Part shown: piece after piece, positions 20,333 through 29,659 of the stretch
How the letters are laid out: each line of letters begins with the position of its first letter
How positions within the stretch are numbered: position 1 is the stretch's first letter
Assembly (NCBI RefSeq): GCF_011742165.1
Contig: NZ_JAAQTO010000005.1
Location: 1-64,000 of the forward strand
From: Billgrantia bachuensis
GTDB lineage: Bacteria > Pseudomonadota > Gammaproteobacteria > Pseudomonadales > Halomonadaceae
Direction: 5' to 3'
Length of the DNA stretch: 64,000 nt
Translations under genes and position numbers: made by a program
Notes under the pieces: model-generated
Told to the model about the DNA's origin: nothing
What the model saw: only the letters and a program-made list of their open reading frames with translations
Databases searched by the model: none

Positions 20333-20752
20333 TCAGCCTTGCACTCCCGCACCACCTATTTCTCGCCACGCCGACGCAATGTCGTCCAGCAGTTTCTCGG
20401 CCTGATCGAGGCTCTCCTGGTCGTTGTGCAGGTTGGCGGCCAGCAACAGACGGCTGATATAGTCATACAACGAACCCAGCCGCTCGGCGATTTCGCCGCC
20501 CTTCTCGGTATCCAGCGCTGCCAGCAGCCCATTGTTGACGATATCCAGCGCTTTGGAGATGGCCTTACCCTTCTCAAGGGTATTGCCAGACTGCATGTGA
20601 ATGCGTGCCGCACGTATGGCGTTTTGCGCGCCATCGAACAGCATCACGATCAGTTGATGCGGAGTGGCCGACATCACGGCACTTTCGACACCAATTCTGG
20701 CATAGGCGCCGGCACCTCTGCCGTACGCGGCAGCTCCTCGCATGGTACTCAT
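20333..20752 (-). CDS. fliS: FliS, flagellin export chaperone
   Basis: Binds the C-terminus of flagellin and prevents early polymerisation. The 139-residue helical protein has the family signature SATPHQLIVMLFDGAQNAIR and RLGSLYDYISRLLLAANLHND. The start MSTMRGAAAYGRG with a GGAGAA site is chosen over an upstream start 13 codons earlier. A sigma-28 promoter is 128 bp upstream. First gene of the fliS-fliT-fliK-like-flhX operon. Confidence 0.94.
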   Translation of the reverse strand: MSTMRGAAAYGRGAGAYARIGVESAVMSATPHQLIVMLFDGAQNAIRAARIHMQSGNTLEKGKAISKALDIVNNGLLAALDTEKGGEIAERLGSLYDYISRLLLAANLHNDQESLDQAEKLLDDIASAWREIGGAGVQG

Positions 20753-20879
20753 GGATCGTTCTCCGAAATATCGTGGCTGCGAAACGGTCACGATTTCAAC
20801 ATGGCAGTTTACGGACAGTGTGGCAGAATTCGCGCCTACGCTTCCGGTGAAAAGCCCGCGACCATAGGGTTATTTCGTA

Positions 20880-20906
20880 CTATCGGCCCAGGGTGAACCA
20901 ACTTTA
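20880..20906 (-). promoter_or_regulatory. Sigma-28 promoter for the fliS operon
   Basis: Minus strand TAAAGTTG (20899-20906), 11 bases, GCCGATAG (20880-20887). Confidence 0.84.
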
Positions 20907-20948
20907 GGCACGCCGAGACCATGCCGCCCTGCCTTGTGCCCAGGCCGT

Positions 20949-22634
20949 TCATGTCGAGACGGGGACTTCCTCGATCATCTCACCCAGTCGCGACGTGATG
21001 TCCCCTCGCAGCACTTCCCCCAGCGCCTCGCCGGGCGGAGCGATCTCCTGGGTCAGCTGCACCTGGAAGGGCTTGCCCTGTTGGTCGAGCCGCTGTATCC
21101 AGGCCAGCGCGCCACCCGAGAAGCGCACCAGCGACCCCACCGGACGCAGTCCGAAACGCTGCACGTACTGCTTCACCCAGCGCAGGTCGAACTGGTTGGG
21201 CGACTTGAGCAGGTGCCGATACACGGCATCGATGCGCCAGGCAGGGCGATCGGGGCGACTGCGCCGCATGGCATCGACCACGTCCACCACTGCGCTCATG
21301 CGCGCCAACTCGGTCAGACCGTCACTCGTTGCCCCGGCAGGATAACCGCTCCCATCGAGCCGCTCATTGATTCCACCCACGACCGAATTCATGACGCCCA
21401 CCGCCAGCCACTGGCACCTGCCCAGGCGCTGCTGCAACAGCTCCACGTGCTCCTGAAGCCGAACATGTCCTTCGGGACCCAGCGACTCGGCAGCCAGCAG
21501 ACCGGGAGGCAAGAGCCCCTTACCCAGGTCATGTACCATGGCGCTGGCCGCCAATGCCTTGCGCACATCACGCGGCACCGAACCGCTGCTGGCCAGTGCC
21601 AGCAGGTGCACAGCGACACCCAGCCCATGACGGACCAACAGCGGCTCCTGCCCCAGGCAGCGGGTGGCGAAGAGCAGCGCCTCGATGTCCTCCTCGGCCA
21701 GTTGAAGCAACATGTCGGCATGGCGAGACAGCTGAACGGAATCAACGTCGTCACCCTGCTGCAACTCGAGCAGCTGAGCATCGAGATAGCCCGCCACCCG
21801 CGCCAGCCGACGCGCCATCGGGGTGGGGTAAGCCTGCAGGTTGCGCCGGCCCACTGGGGCAGCAGCGCCGGCCGCCTGACTCTGGAACAGCATCGACGGC
21901 AAGCGCCCGACATCGGAGTCATCGCCATAACGCGACGACTCACGCTCGATCTCACGGACGAAGAACCATAGCTTGCGCTCCTGCTCGGCAGTACAGTTCT
22001 CGAACTGAAACCCCACCTTCAAGGCCTGACGGTCGCTATCTGCCACCGTATGACGTGGTACTGCCTGAATCGTGAAGCGCGTGCCGTTGGGGAAGCAGAG
22101 TTCGATCTCGACCAGAACGGCCTCGGTAAGCAGCGTAGCGGCCGAAGAAGGCAATTCCAGCTGACAGCCCTGCTGGGACAGATCCTTGAGGTCCCCCTGC
22201 ACCACAGCCTCACCTTCGGGGCTGCGCACGATGGCACCTACCTCCATGCCCAGGCGCAAGCGGGCCCGAAAGGCCTCGCGCCGCTGCAGTTCCTCGAGGT
22301 AATGCGGGTATTCGCACCGACACTGTATCCTTCCGCCTACCGTATCGGTCTGCAGCGACTTGAGCGCCGGTGTGCGGATCATCTTGCCCTGTACCTGGCC
22401 CAACAGGCGAAAGCCGATGCCTCGCTTCAGCTCGCCCGCGATCTCGCGCACTGCGGTAATATCGAGCAGCAGCGATTGCGGCGCCGTCTGCTCCATCACC
22501 ACCACCGGCATGGGCGTGCTATCGGGCCTGTCCAGCAGCAGCGAAGCACCGCCAGGCTGGATCAACCGCTCCAGCAGCGCCTCGATCTCGCTCGGGCTTC
22601 CCACTCGAAGAAATTCATCCTGAACCTGCGCCAT
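20949..22634 (-). CDS. YcgR-like/PilZ protein fused to a degenerate HD-GYP domain
   Basis: A 561-residue cytoplasmic protein. Residues 1-112 resemble the YcgR N-terminal domain. Residues about 115-230 are a PilZ domain with both cyclic-di-GMP contacts, R119-x3-R123 and DLSQQG (151-156). Residues about 300-480 are an HD-GYP domain with H336, the H368-D369 pair, H396 and DGSGYP (427-432). The usual HHE before DGSGYP is here I422-N423-E424, so two metal-binding histidines are missing and hydrolysis is doubtful. A YcgR-type protein would act as a flagellar brake on the motor. It lies 26 bp after the GGDEF/EAL gene, in the same sigma-28-driven operon. Function as binding-only effector is inference. 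Confidence 0.85.
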   Translation of the reverse strand: MAQVQDEFLRVGSPSEIEALLERLIQPGGASLLLDRPDSTPMPVVVMEQTAPQSLLLDITAVREIAGELKRGIGFRLLGQVQGKMIRTPALKSLQTDTVGGRIQCRCEYPHYLEELQRREAFRARLRLGMEVGAIVRSPEGEAVVQGDLKDLSQQGCQLELPSSAATLLTEAVLVEIELCFPNGTRFTIQAVPRHTVADSDRQALKVGFQFENCTAEQERKLWFFVREIERESSRYGDDSDVGRLPSMLFQSQAAGAAAPVGRRNLQAYPTPMARRLARVAGYLDAQLLELQQGDDVDSVQLSRHADMLLQLAEEDIEALLFATRCLGQEPLLVRHGLGVAVHLLALASSGSVPRDVRKALAASAMVHDLGKGLLPPGLLAAESLGPEGHVRLQEHVELLQQRLGRCQWLAVGVMNSVVGGINERLDGSGYPAGATSDGLTELARMSAVVDVVDAMRRSRPDRPAWRIDAVYRHLLKSPNQFDLRWVKQYVQRFGLRPVGSLVRFSGGALAWIQRLDQQGKPFQVQLTQEIAPPGEALGEVLRGDITSRLGEMIEEVPVST

Positions 22635-22660
22635 CCTCGCTATCCTGCCCCCTCAGCTAG

Positions 22661-25600
22661 TTATTGGTGCTTATCGTCTGGCCATGACGGGTCGCTCGCC
22701 AACGCCTCGTCATCCACCGGCGTGGTTGTGTCTGCCATCTGGCCGAGCACAGCAGCCCGTTGCTTCAAATAGTCCTGCAACTTCTCGAGAGGCATCGGTC
22801 GCGCAAAGAAGAAGCCCTGAAATACGTCGCAACCATGAGCCGCCAGGAAATCACGCTGCTGTGCTTGTTCGATTCCCTCGGCCACGACGATCAGCCCCAG
22901 GTGATGTGCCATGGAAATGATGCCCTGGACGATGGCACTGTCATGGCGATTGGTGGTGACGTCACACACGAAGCTGCGATCGATCTTGATCTTGCCGATT
23001 GGCAACTGCTTCAGATAGCTCAAGCTCGAGAACCCGGTACCGAAGTCATCGATGGAAACCTCAACGCCCATGTCGCGCAGGCAATGCAGGGTCTCGATGG
23101 CCGCCGCGGTATCGGTCATCAGAATGCCCTCGGTGAGTTCCAGTTCGAGATAGTCGGCCGACAGGCCGGTTTCCTGCAGCACCTGCTGCAGATTGCCCAG
23201 AAAATTGGCGCGGCGGAACTGCAATGGCGAAAGGTTGACCGACACGCGAAAATGCCCATAACCCTCCGCGGCCAGGCGACACATGTCACGGCACGCCTGG
23301 CGTAGTACCCATTCGCTGATCGCTCCGATCTGGCCGGTATCCTCGGCCAACGGAATGAACAGTGCCGGTGAGAGGTAGCCCTTGATCGGATGCTTCCAAC
23401 GCACCAGCGCCTCGAAGCCGACCACCTGCCCGCTCCTGGCTCCAAGCAGGGGTTGATAGTGCAATTCGAAGTTTTCTGCCTCGATCGCCTCCTGCAGATC
23501 GTTGCGCAGTGCCATGCGTTCATTCACTTCATCGTTGATGTCGCTAGTGAAGCATTCCCAGGCATTGCGTCCCTTCTGCTTGGCACGGTACATCGCCATG
23601 TCAGCCTGCTGGATCAGCTCGACGGGACTTTCCAACTCCTCCTGCAGGAAGGCGATGCCCACGCTGGCGCCAATGTAGAGTTCATGTTCACCGACCCGAT
23701 AAGGGCGGCGAACCCGGGCGAGCAACCGTTCGACCAGGCGAATGGCCTCCTCCTCGCGCTCCAGCTCAGGTAGCAGGATGACGAATTCGTCGCTGCCGAA
23801 ACGAGCCAGCGTATCGCCTGGATCCAGCTCCTCTCCCAGGCGCTGTGCGGCCTGGATCAAGATCTGGTCGCCCACTTCGTGCCCAAGGCTGTCGTTGATC
23901 GGCTTGAAATCATCCAGGTCGAGGAACAGCACCGCCAGGTGACATCCGTGCCGCTGGGCGAGCAGCACATCGTGCATCAGGTGATCCTCGAACAGCGAAC
24001 GGTTGGCCAACCCCGTCAACGCATCGTGGCTGGCATGATAGGACAGCTTCGCCTCATAGGACTTGCGTTCGGAGATATCGTGCTGGATACCGATGAAGTG
24101 GGTAACGCTGCCCTTGCCATCCCTCACCGGAGACAGGTAGAGGTTGTTCCAGAACGGCGAGCCATCCTTGCGGTAGTTGCACAACGTAACGTTGAGCTCG
24201 TACTGTCCGGTAATCGCCTGGCGCAGCTGCGCCATGGCCTCCGCATCGGTCTCGCTGCCTTGCAGGAAACGACAGTTGTGACCCAGGACCTCATCACGAC
24301 CGTAACCGGTGATACGCTCGAACGCTTCGTTGACGTAGATGATGGGATTATCGGGCTGCCGGGCATCGGTAATGACAATGCCATTGATGCTGGCTTCGAC
24401 GCTGCGTTGCAGTATGCGTAGCTCCGTCTCCTGCCGATGGCGCTCGGTCATGTCCTTGGCGATGCCGTAGAAACCGATGACCCGGTCATTGACCACGATG
24501 GGCAGGTTGGTCACGTCGAGATAGACGCTACGCCCCTCGCGGTGACGAATGGTGACCGTATAACGGAACGCCTCGCCCTTGTCGACTGCGCCATAAAGCG
24601 ATTCGATGCGCTCCCGGTCGTTCGGCTGTGCCAGTTTCGAGAAATGCAAGCCGATCAGCTGCTCGAGGGGATAGCCGGTCACGCTGCTGCAGGCGGCATT
24701 GGCCGTGGTGAAGTACCCCTTCAGGTCGAGGGAAAAAACGGCATCGGGATGATAGGTGAACATTGAGCGATAGCGCTGTTCGTTCTCCTTCAACGCCCTA
24801 CGGTTGCGCTCACGCTCCACGGCCAGCGATACCAATTCCACCGCCTCGATGACGCGCCGTCGGTCGCTCCGCGTGGGTTCGCCCGGCTTATGATAGTAGA
24901 TGGCGAAGGTACCCAGCACTTGTGCGCTGCTGCTCGTCACCGGGTAGGACCAACAGGCATGAAGACCATGCTGCGCAGCCAGCTCATGATACCCGTTCCA
25001 GCGCGGATCGCGGGCGATGTCGGCGCATATCACGAAATCGCGAATATAGGCCGCCCGACCGCAGGCACCGTTCTCGGGACCTATCGCCACCCCCTCGACC
25101 GCATCGCAATAGGCTTGCGGCAGGTTGACGCTGTAGAGCCGCTCCAGGCGTAGGCGGGCCTCGTCGCAGAGCATGATGGAAGCGATACCGCCCGGCACCT
25201 GGGCCTCGATGATTCGGCAAATTGCCTTGAGTGTCTCCTCTAGGGGCTGGTCCCGCGCGATCAACGTTTGCACACGCTGCTGTGCACGCAAGTGTCGCTG
25301 GGTGCGCGCCAGGGCCAGCGAGCGACGTCGGCTCAAGCCGGCCATCCCCAAGCTGAAAGCCAGCAGGTAGCTCATTACCAAGCCGCCCACGGCCACGCCT
25401 AATGGTAGCAAGCCCGCCAAGTTGGCCGAAAGCGGCCCATCGCCGTGGATCCGCATCTCCACGGTGGCACCGCCGGGTAGCACCACCCAGCCGCGCTGAA
25501 GCTCTACCCCCCTTGCAGAATCCTGCCGATGGTTGGCCACCATCAGGCTAGCGTTACGCTGTACGGAGAGCCGTAGCGGCGTGATCAGCGCACTCACCTC

Positions 25601-26698
25601 CTCACGAAACAGGCGCGTGAGATCGAGCACGGCGATCAGTTGGCCATGGGCGGGAGGCGACAATGGCACGGCCATCAAGGCAAATTCGGGCCGCCGTTCG
25701 TCCGGTAGCACCCAACGTGGATAGGAACCTCCCACCGCCAGCCAGTCCAGCAGCCAGTCGCGCTCGCTCACCCATTCGGCCAAGCGGAAGTCAGCGGACC
25801 TTTCACGCCCCCAGAGGAACTGCTCACTCTGGCCAGGCTGCCAGTGAAGCGAGATCAGGCTCGGCATGTCGCGAAAGACATCATCGACTTCCGATTCGCG
25901 GTAATTTCGCGGTGGCAGGCCCCCGAACTGCTCCCAGCGTGCGGCCATACGCTGAATTTCACGCTGCTTGTCGTCCACCACGCGTTCGGCGTTCGTCTTG
26001 AAGGTGTAAAGCAACTCGGTGGCATGACGCAGCTTGGCATCATGCTGCTGCCAGGTAAGGGCATACCAGGCAAAACCGCTGGCGAGCACCCCACCGATCA
26101 CGGCCAGGATAATCGACCGACTCCATACGGGGGCAACGCTCGAGTGGCGTGCCATCATCATCATGACCGTGCCACTCAGCAACGCAGGCAAAGCAGTGAA
26201 AGGTGTTGCGAAGGCGGTACCCCATGGGCCGGTAGCAAGCAGATCCGGCCTCAGCCCCGCAGCTACGCTCACCCCACCGACCAGGAAGAGAGCGACACCT
26301 CCGAACCACCAGCAAAGACGCGAACGCGCCGAACCATTGCCCGCCATCAGGCATGCCGAAGCGATCAATACCGCGACGCTCGTTGCTGGTGTAAGGGGTT
26401 CCTGTTCCAGGCTGAGCGCTTCGGGAACCACGAGAGGCCACCACGCAAGCAATGGCGCAAACAAACCAATAGGCAACAGCAAAGCTCCGCAAAGCTGCGC
26501 CGTTGACCTATTTTTCAGCAGTGTTGCCAGCAGGCCACCCCCCACCAGCAGCATGATGGGCAGGCTCACCCAGGCCGGCTGCCAGTCGACAGGCAACTGC
26601 CAGGCTGCCAGCCCGTTGACGACCCCCATGGTCAACAGCAGCATTGGTACCAGTATCAACCAGGTATGCAGTGCTACTTGCTGTAGATTATTGGGCAT
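22661..26698 (-). CDS. Membrane GAF-PAS-PAS-GGDEF-EAL cyclic-di-GMP enzyme
   Basis: A 1345-residue multi-domain signalling protein. About six hydrophobic helices in the first 210 residues lead to an extracytoplasmic region (about 215-415) and a further helix. Then follow a GAF domain (about 475-640), two PAS domains (about 645-890), GGDEF (about 895-1060) and EAL (about 1070-1315). The GGDEF motif reads GSDEF with no RxxD inhibitory site, so cyclase activity is uncertain. The EAL domain looks intact (GFEALVRW, LELELTEG, IDDFGTGFSSLSYL, VAEGIE), so it is most likely a phosphodiesterase. A sigma-28 promoter stands 33 bp upstream, linking cyclic-di-GMP removal to filament-stage expression. Confidence 0.9.
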   Translation of the reverse strand: MPNNLQQVALHTWLILVPMLLLTMGVVNGLAAWQLPVDWQPAWVSLPIMLLVGGGLLATLLKNRSTAQLCGALLLPIGLFAPLLAWWPLVVPEALSLEQEPLTPATSVAVLIASACLMAGNGSARSRLCWWFGGVALFLVGGVSVAAGLRPDLLATGPWGTAFATPFTALPALLSGTVMMMMARHSSVAPVWSRSIILAVIGGVLASGFAWYALTWQQHDAKLRHATELLYTFKTNAERVVDDKQREIQRMAARWEQFGGLPPRNYRESEVDDVFRDMPSLISLHWQPGQSEQFLWGRERSADFRLAEWVSERDWLLDWLAVGGSYPRWVLPDERRPEFALMAVPLSPPAHGQLIAVLDLTRLFREEVSALITPLRLSVQRNASLMVANHRQDSARGVELQRGWVVLPGGATVEMRIHGDGPLSANLAGLLPLGVAVGGLVMSYLLAFSLGMAGLSRRRSLALARTQRHLRAQQRVQTLIARDQPLEETLKAICRIIEAQVPGGIASIMLCDEARLRLERLYSVNLPQAYCDAVEGVAIGPENGACGRAAYIRDFVICADIARDPRWNGYHELAAQHGLHACWSYPVTSSSAQVLGTFAIYYHKPGEPTRSDRRRVIEAVELVSLAVERERNRRALKENEQRYRSMFTYHPDAVFSLDLKGYFTTANAACSSVTGYPLEQLIGLHFSKLAQPNDRERIESLYGAVDKGEAFRYTVTIRHREGRSVYLDVTNLPIVVNDRVIGFYGIAKDMTERHRQETELRILQRSVEASINGIVITDARQPDNPIIYVNEAFERITGYGRDEVLGHNCRFLQGSETDAEAMAQLRQAITGQYELNVTLCNYRKDGSPFWNNLYLSPVRDGKGSVTHFIGIQHDISERKSYEAKLSYHASHDALTGLANRSLFEDHLMHDVLLAQRHGCHLAVLFLDLDDFKPINDSLGHEVGDQILIQAAQRLGEELDPGDTLARFGSDEFVILLPELEREEEAIRLVERLLARVRRPYRVGEHELYIGASVGIAFLQEELESPVELIQQADMAMYRAKQKGRNAWECFTSDINDEVNERMALRNDLQEAIEAENFELHYQPLLGARSGQVVGFEALVRWKHPIKGYLSPALFIPLAEDTGQIGAISEWVLRQACRDMCRLAAEGYGHFRVSVNLSPLQFRRANFLGNLQQVLQETGLSADYLELELTEGILMTDTAAAIETLHCLRDMGVEVSIDDFGTGFSSLSYLKQLPIGKIKIDRSFVCDVTTNRHDSAIVQGIISMAHHLGLIVVAEGIEQAQQRDFLAAHGCDVFQGFFFARPMPLEKLQDYLKQRAAVLGQMADTTTPVDDEALASDPSWPDDKHQ

Positions 26699-26730
26699 TC
26701 CGCCCTCGCTCGCTAAATTGCCTGAATAAA

Positions 26731-26757
26731 GTATCGGCAGCGAGCCGCAAAACTTGA
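26731..26757 (-). promoter_or_regulatory. Sigma-28 promoter for the GGDEF/EAL and PilZ/HD-GYP genes
   Basis: Minus strand TCAAGTTT (26750-26757), 11 bases, GCCGATAC (26731-26738). One mismatch in each box; located between this operon and the upstream cyclase gene. Confidence 0.78.
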
Positions 26758-26761
26758 GGAA

Positions 26762-27988
26762 CTAGATGGATGGATCGCTGGGACTCAGGGCCGCCATCAC
26801 CTGGTTGCGCCCTTCACGCTTGGCCCGGTAGAGCGCCTCATCGGCACGCTTGATTGCCTCCTGGGCCGGCTCGTCCTGTTCCAACCGGGTCACGCCGATG
26901 CTGGTCGTGACGGGTATGGACTGGCCATCGTGGCTGGAGAACTCGGTCTTCTCCACGGCACGTCGAATGCGATCGGCGATCTCCATCGCTCTGGCCTGGC
27001 CGCTGCCGACCAGAATGATGACGAACTCCTCTCCGCCATAACGTGCGACACAATCGTGCCGGCGCGTCTGACGCATCAACAGCTCGGCGAACTGGCACAG
27101 CACGCTATCGCCAACCGAGTGGCCATAGCTGTCATTGATACGCTTGAAATGGTCGAGATCGGCCATCAGCAGCGAACAAGGTACGCTGCCAAGGCTATCC
27201 TGCCCTTCGGTGTCACGCTGCCAGGCCTGGACTTTTTCCAGATGCTCCTCCAGCGCACCGCGGTTGAAGAGCCCGGTCAGGGAATCATGTGTGGCCTGGC
27301 GATAGAGTCGCAACAACAGACTGAGCTGGAAGTGGTTGGCCGCCAGCGAAACGACCAATAGGCTGGAGAGCAGCCATACGCTCTCCAAGCCTCGACCGGT
27401 CAACCAGCTGCCATCGATTACCTGCGTGAACGCCAGCAGCCCAAGCATGGCAAGGCCGGCAACGAGCGATTCCAGCAGTGTGAAGGGAAAAACGCTTAAT
27501 GCTGCCACCAGCAGAAAGGGAATGAAGCCATAACCCACCAAGTGGCGTACTTGCTCCGCTGGCAGCATGATCAGTACGAGCAGATAGAACCCCGCCGGCA
27601 AAGCCAGCAGCATACCGGCACTGAAGCGAATGCGCCGAATTCGCTCGAGGCTGAAATATGCCAGCGCCAGCACACCCACCAGCCCCAGCAACAGTCCCAC
27701 CCTCCCCGCCAGGGTGTACCACAGCAACTCGCTCGGCAGCACCAGGGCATCCACCACGATCCACAGCGGTGAAAGCAGCGCAAAGATCAGCCCCAAGGCC
27801 AGCACGCGACTGCGCAGATAGCGTGCATGGGCGAAAGCGAAGTCGCGCGAATGGTGGCGGCTGCTCAAGGTATCGCGAAGAGCGCTCAAACCGACGAACA
27901 GCTCATGTCCCACCTCGGGTGGCTCGGCTAGCGAATCCAGGCGGCGGTTCTGGTACTCGCGAGGTTCACGCAGCTTGCTGAAGAGCAT
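26762..27988 (-). CDS. Membrane diguanylate cyclase (GGDEF)
   Basis: A 408-residue protein with five or six hydrophobic helices between about residues 60 and 225, followed by a GGDEF domain. The active-site motif is RYGGEEF, preceded by an RxxD inhibitory site (RRHD, five residues before), and the domain ends DEALYRAKREGRNQV as in active cyclases. It therefore probably makes cyclic-di-GMP with product feedback. The ATG at 27986-27988 (MLFSKLREPREY) with an AAGG site is preferred over a GTG 19 codons upstream. No sigma-28 site was found before it. It opposes the phosphodiesterase encoded just downstream. Confidence 0.9.
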   Translation of the reverse strand: MLFSKLREPREYQNRRLDSLAEPPEVGHELFVGLSALRDTLSSRHHSRDFAFAHARYLRSRVLALGLIFALLSPLWIVVDALVLPSELLWYTLAGRVGLLLGLVGVLALAYFSLERIRRIRFSAGMLLALPAGFYLLVLIMLPAEQVRHLVGYGFIPFLLVAALSVFPFTLLESLVAGLAMLGLLAFTQVIDGSWLTGRGLESVWLLSSLLVVSLAANHFQLSLLLRLYRQATHDSLTGLFNRGALEEHLEKVQAWQRDTEGQDSLGSVPCSLLMADLDHFKRINDSYGHSVGDSVLCQFAELLMRQTRRHDCVARYGGEEFVIILVGSGQARAMEIADRIRRAVEKTEFSSHDGQSIPVTTSIGVTRLEQDEPAQEAIKRADEALYRAKREGRNQVMAALSPSDPSI

Positions 27989-28064
27989 GACATGGCCTTG
28001 TAGAGCGGCCGCACTTCGCAATGGCCGTTGACGGAAACGCTGCACACATGCCTGAACGAAGGAG

Positions 28065-28084
28065 AACGATGCAGATGCATCGTT
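28065..28084. repeat. Inverted repeat upstream of the GGDEF gene
   Basis: Perfect 8-bp arms AACGATGC and GCATCGTT around AGAT, between the DUF2835 gene and the cyclase. No T-run follows on either strand, so an operator is more likely than a terminator. Confidence 0.5.
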
Positions 28085-28159
28085 ATATCAGAGCAAGCTC
28101 AACGTAACGAGACCCAAGGGTTTGACATACGACAAACAACACGTCATTTCAGCGCCATT

Positions 28160-28390
28160 TCAAATGTCTCGTGACAAAGCGGCTATCGACTGGAAGCGCC
28201 CCTCCGGCGAGAAGAAAAGACGGAAGGTGCCATGTACACCATCCCGGGCCACCACTCGACGCAGCGCTTCGGCTGGAAACATCACGCGCCGACCGTCCAG
28301 GCTGCGGGCTATTACTTGCCCAACTCGCCCTTCGTAATGGGCAAGGCAAACCTCGGCGGAAAGATCCAGCATGACATCGATACTCGGCAT
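28160..28390 (-). CDS. DUF2835 family small protein
   Basis: A 76-residue protein beginning MPSIDVMLDLSAEVCLAHY with GQVIARSLDGRRVMFPAEAL and RDGVHGTFRLFF. This pattern is familiar from DUF2835 proteins of gammaproteobacteria. No membrane segment or signal is visible. The function of the family is unknown. It stands alone between the cyclase gene and the divergent secreted-protein gene. Confidence 0.8.
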   Translation of the reverse strand: MPSIDVMLDLSAEVCLAHYEGRVGQVIARSLDGRRVMFPAEALRRVVARDGVHGTFRLFFSPEGRFQSIAALSRDI

Positions 28391-28543
28391 ACGTTTCGAC
28401 CGGTCTTGTGATTTACGTTCATGACGGTAGTCGTCGTACAGTGTTGAATCAGCGACTTCTCATCGATGGCCATCGGCTTTATTCTACGTTTCACCCATAC
28501 CAACGATAAGAGCCTAACGCTCAGTCACGCAGGAACTTCAACC

Positions 28544-29044
28544 TTGAACACAGACACTCTCTACCGCACCACCAAGGTGGTCGGCGCCGCCATGGCAGGC
28601 TTGGCCTTGACCCTCGGCATGGCCCAGGCCCAGGAACCGGACTGGAGTGCCGAGCCCAGCTACGGCAGCGTGCATCTTCAGGCCGGCTTTACTCCCGACC
28701 CCTGGACCCAAAGCCTGCAGGCCGGCGGCTCCAATCAAGTAAGTGCGAAGCTGGGCCCCAACTGTACCGGATACATCATGGCCAGTGCACCGGACGTCGA
28801 TCTGCACTATACCGCCGGCAGCATGCCGCTTTATGTCACCGCCACCTCCGGCAGCGACACCACTCTGGTGATCAACGCTCCTGACGGACGCTGGTACTGC
28901 AACGACGACTTCAACGGCCTCGACCCCGTGGTCATGTTCCAGAATCCGCCCAGCGGCATGTACAACGTCTGGGTGGGCGTGCATGGCAGCGATCAGATGC
29001 AGTCGGCAACACTGAAGATTACCGAGCTGAACCCGACCCGCTGA
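28544..29044 (+). CDS. Small secreted protein of unknown function
   Basis: A 166-residue protein with a clear signal peptide (KVVGAAMAGLALTLGMAQAQ, cleavage after AQA near residue 30). The mature part is beta-rich: YGSVHLQAGFTPDPW, GYIMASAPDVDLHYTAGSM, TTLVINAPDGRWYCNDDF, YNVWVGVHGSD. Two cysteines could form a disulphide. It resembles small periplasmic proteins sometimes labelled peptidase S1, but no catalytic triad is visible, so I do not assign activity. A TTG at 28544 with an AGGA site gives a normal signal peptide; an ATG at 28466 would add 26 residues and place the signal too far inside. Start is uncertain. Confidence 0.72.
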   Translation: MNTDTLYRTTKVVGAAMAGLALTLGMAQAQEPDWSAEPSYGSVHLQAGFTPDPWTQSLQAGGSNQVSAKLGPNCTGYIMASAPDVDLHYTAGSMPLYVTATSGSDTTLVINAPDGRWYCNDDFNGLDPVVMFQNPPSGMYNVWVGVHGSDQMQSATLKITELNPTR

Positions 29045-29108
29045 TTGAGGGGCAACCAACTCGCAGTGCTGATCGAAAGCGACCGGAAAGCTTCGGCTTA
29101 CACTTAAC

Positions 29109-29131
29109 AAGCAGCCCGGGCCGGGCTGCTT
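29109..29131. terminator. GC-rich hairpin after the secreted-protein gene
   Basis: Perfect 10-bp arms around GGC, 65 bp past the stop codon. T-run is weak, so terminator function is probable but not certain. Confidence 0.55.
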
Positions 29132-29241
29132 GCGTCACATCTCGCTGCGAGAGCTCGTGGCACAGCGGCCCGAGTGGTCTGGCAGGATCTGTTCAATCTT
29201 ATCGATCAGTTGCTGATGTTCCGCTTCGGCCATGTGCCATT

Positions 29242-29604
29242 TCATGGTGTGTCTGTCTGCAACTCACGGGAGCGTGCGTAAAGCCTTCGGATGCTTTCGA
29301 TGGCCACCGCCTCATGCTCGTCCAGTACCAGAAAAGCATTGCCCTTCCCTTCTGGATCATCGACGGCGTCGGTTAATTGATCGGCATAGCGCTGCAATAG
29401 ACGCCGTAGGTTCAGGTGGATCATGGTAATCTCCAGCTCGAACTCAGCCTGCAGATTCTCAAGCCGCTGCGCCTCTCCCGGCTCCAGCCTGGATTCCAGT
29501 TTGGCCGCGAGCGTGTCACTCAGGAACAGCTCGGTTGCCTTGAGCTTCGGCAGAAGTTCATCCAGTAGCTCCCTTGACGATAGGCTCGAATCGAGTTCCA
29601 CCAT
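29242..29604 (-). CDS. Unrecognised helical protein downstream of flagellin
   Basis: About 120 residues, almost entirely helical and acidic: SSRELLDELLPKLKATELFL, then EAQRLENLQAEFELEI and EAVAIESIRRLYARSRE. No membrane segment, signal or motif is seen. I do not recognise the family. Its position 55 bp after the interrupted flagellin gene, in the same direction, suggests a flagellin-related role such as a chaperone of FliT/FliS style, but this is a guess. The start may be ATG at 29602-29604, the following GTG, or a GTG at 29641-29643; an AGAGG site fits the following GTG best. Confidence 0.6.
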   Translation of the reverse strand: MVELDSSLSSRELLDELLPKLKATELFLSDTLAAKLESRLEPGEAQRLENLQAEFELEITMIHLNLRRLLQRYADQLTDAVDDPEGKGNAFLVLDEHEAVAIESIRRLYARSRELQTDTP

Positions 29605-29659
29605 TTTCCTCTCACAGTCAGCAATGAATGAGGCTCTACCCACTTTGGAAGGCGCTCCC

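Noticed and set aside
28544..29044. Serine protease assignment for the small secreted protein
   Set aside because: No His-Asp-Ser triad or GDSGG-like motif is present; the label used for relatives is probably a database artefact.
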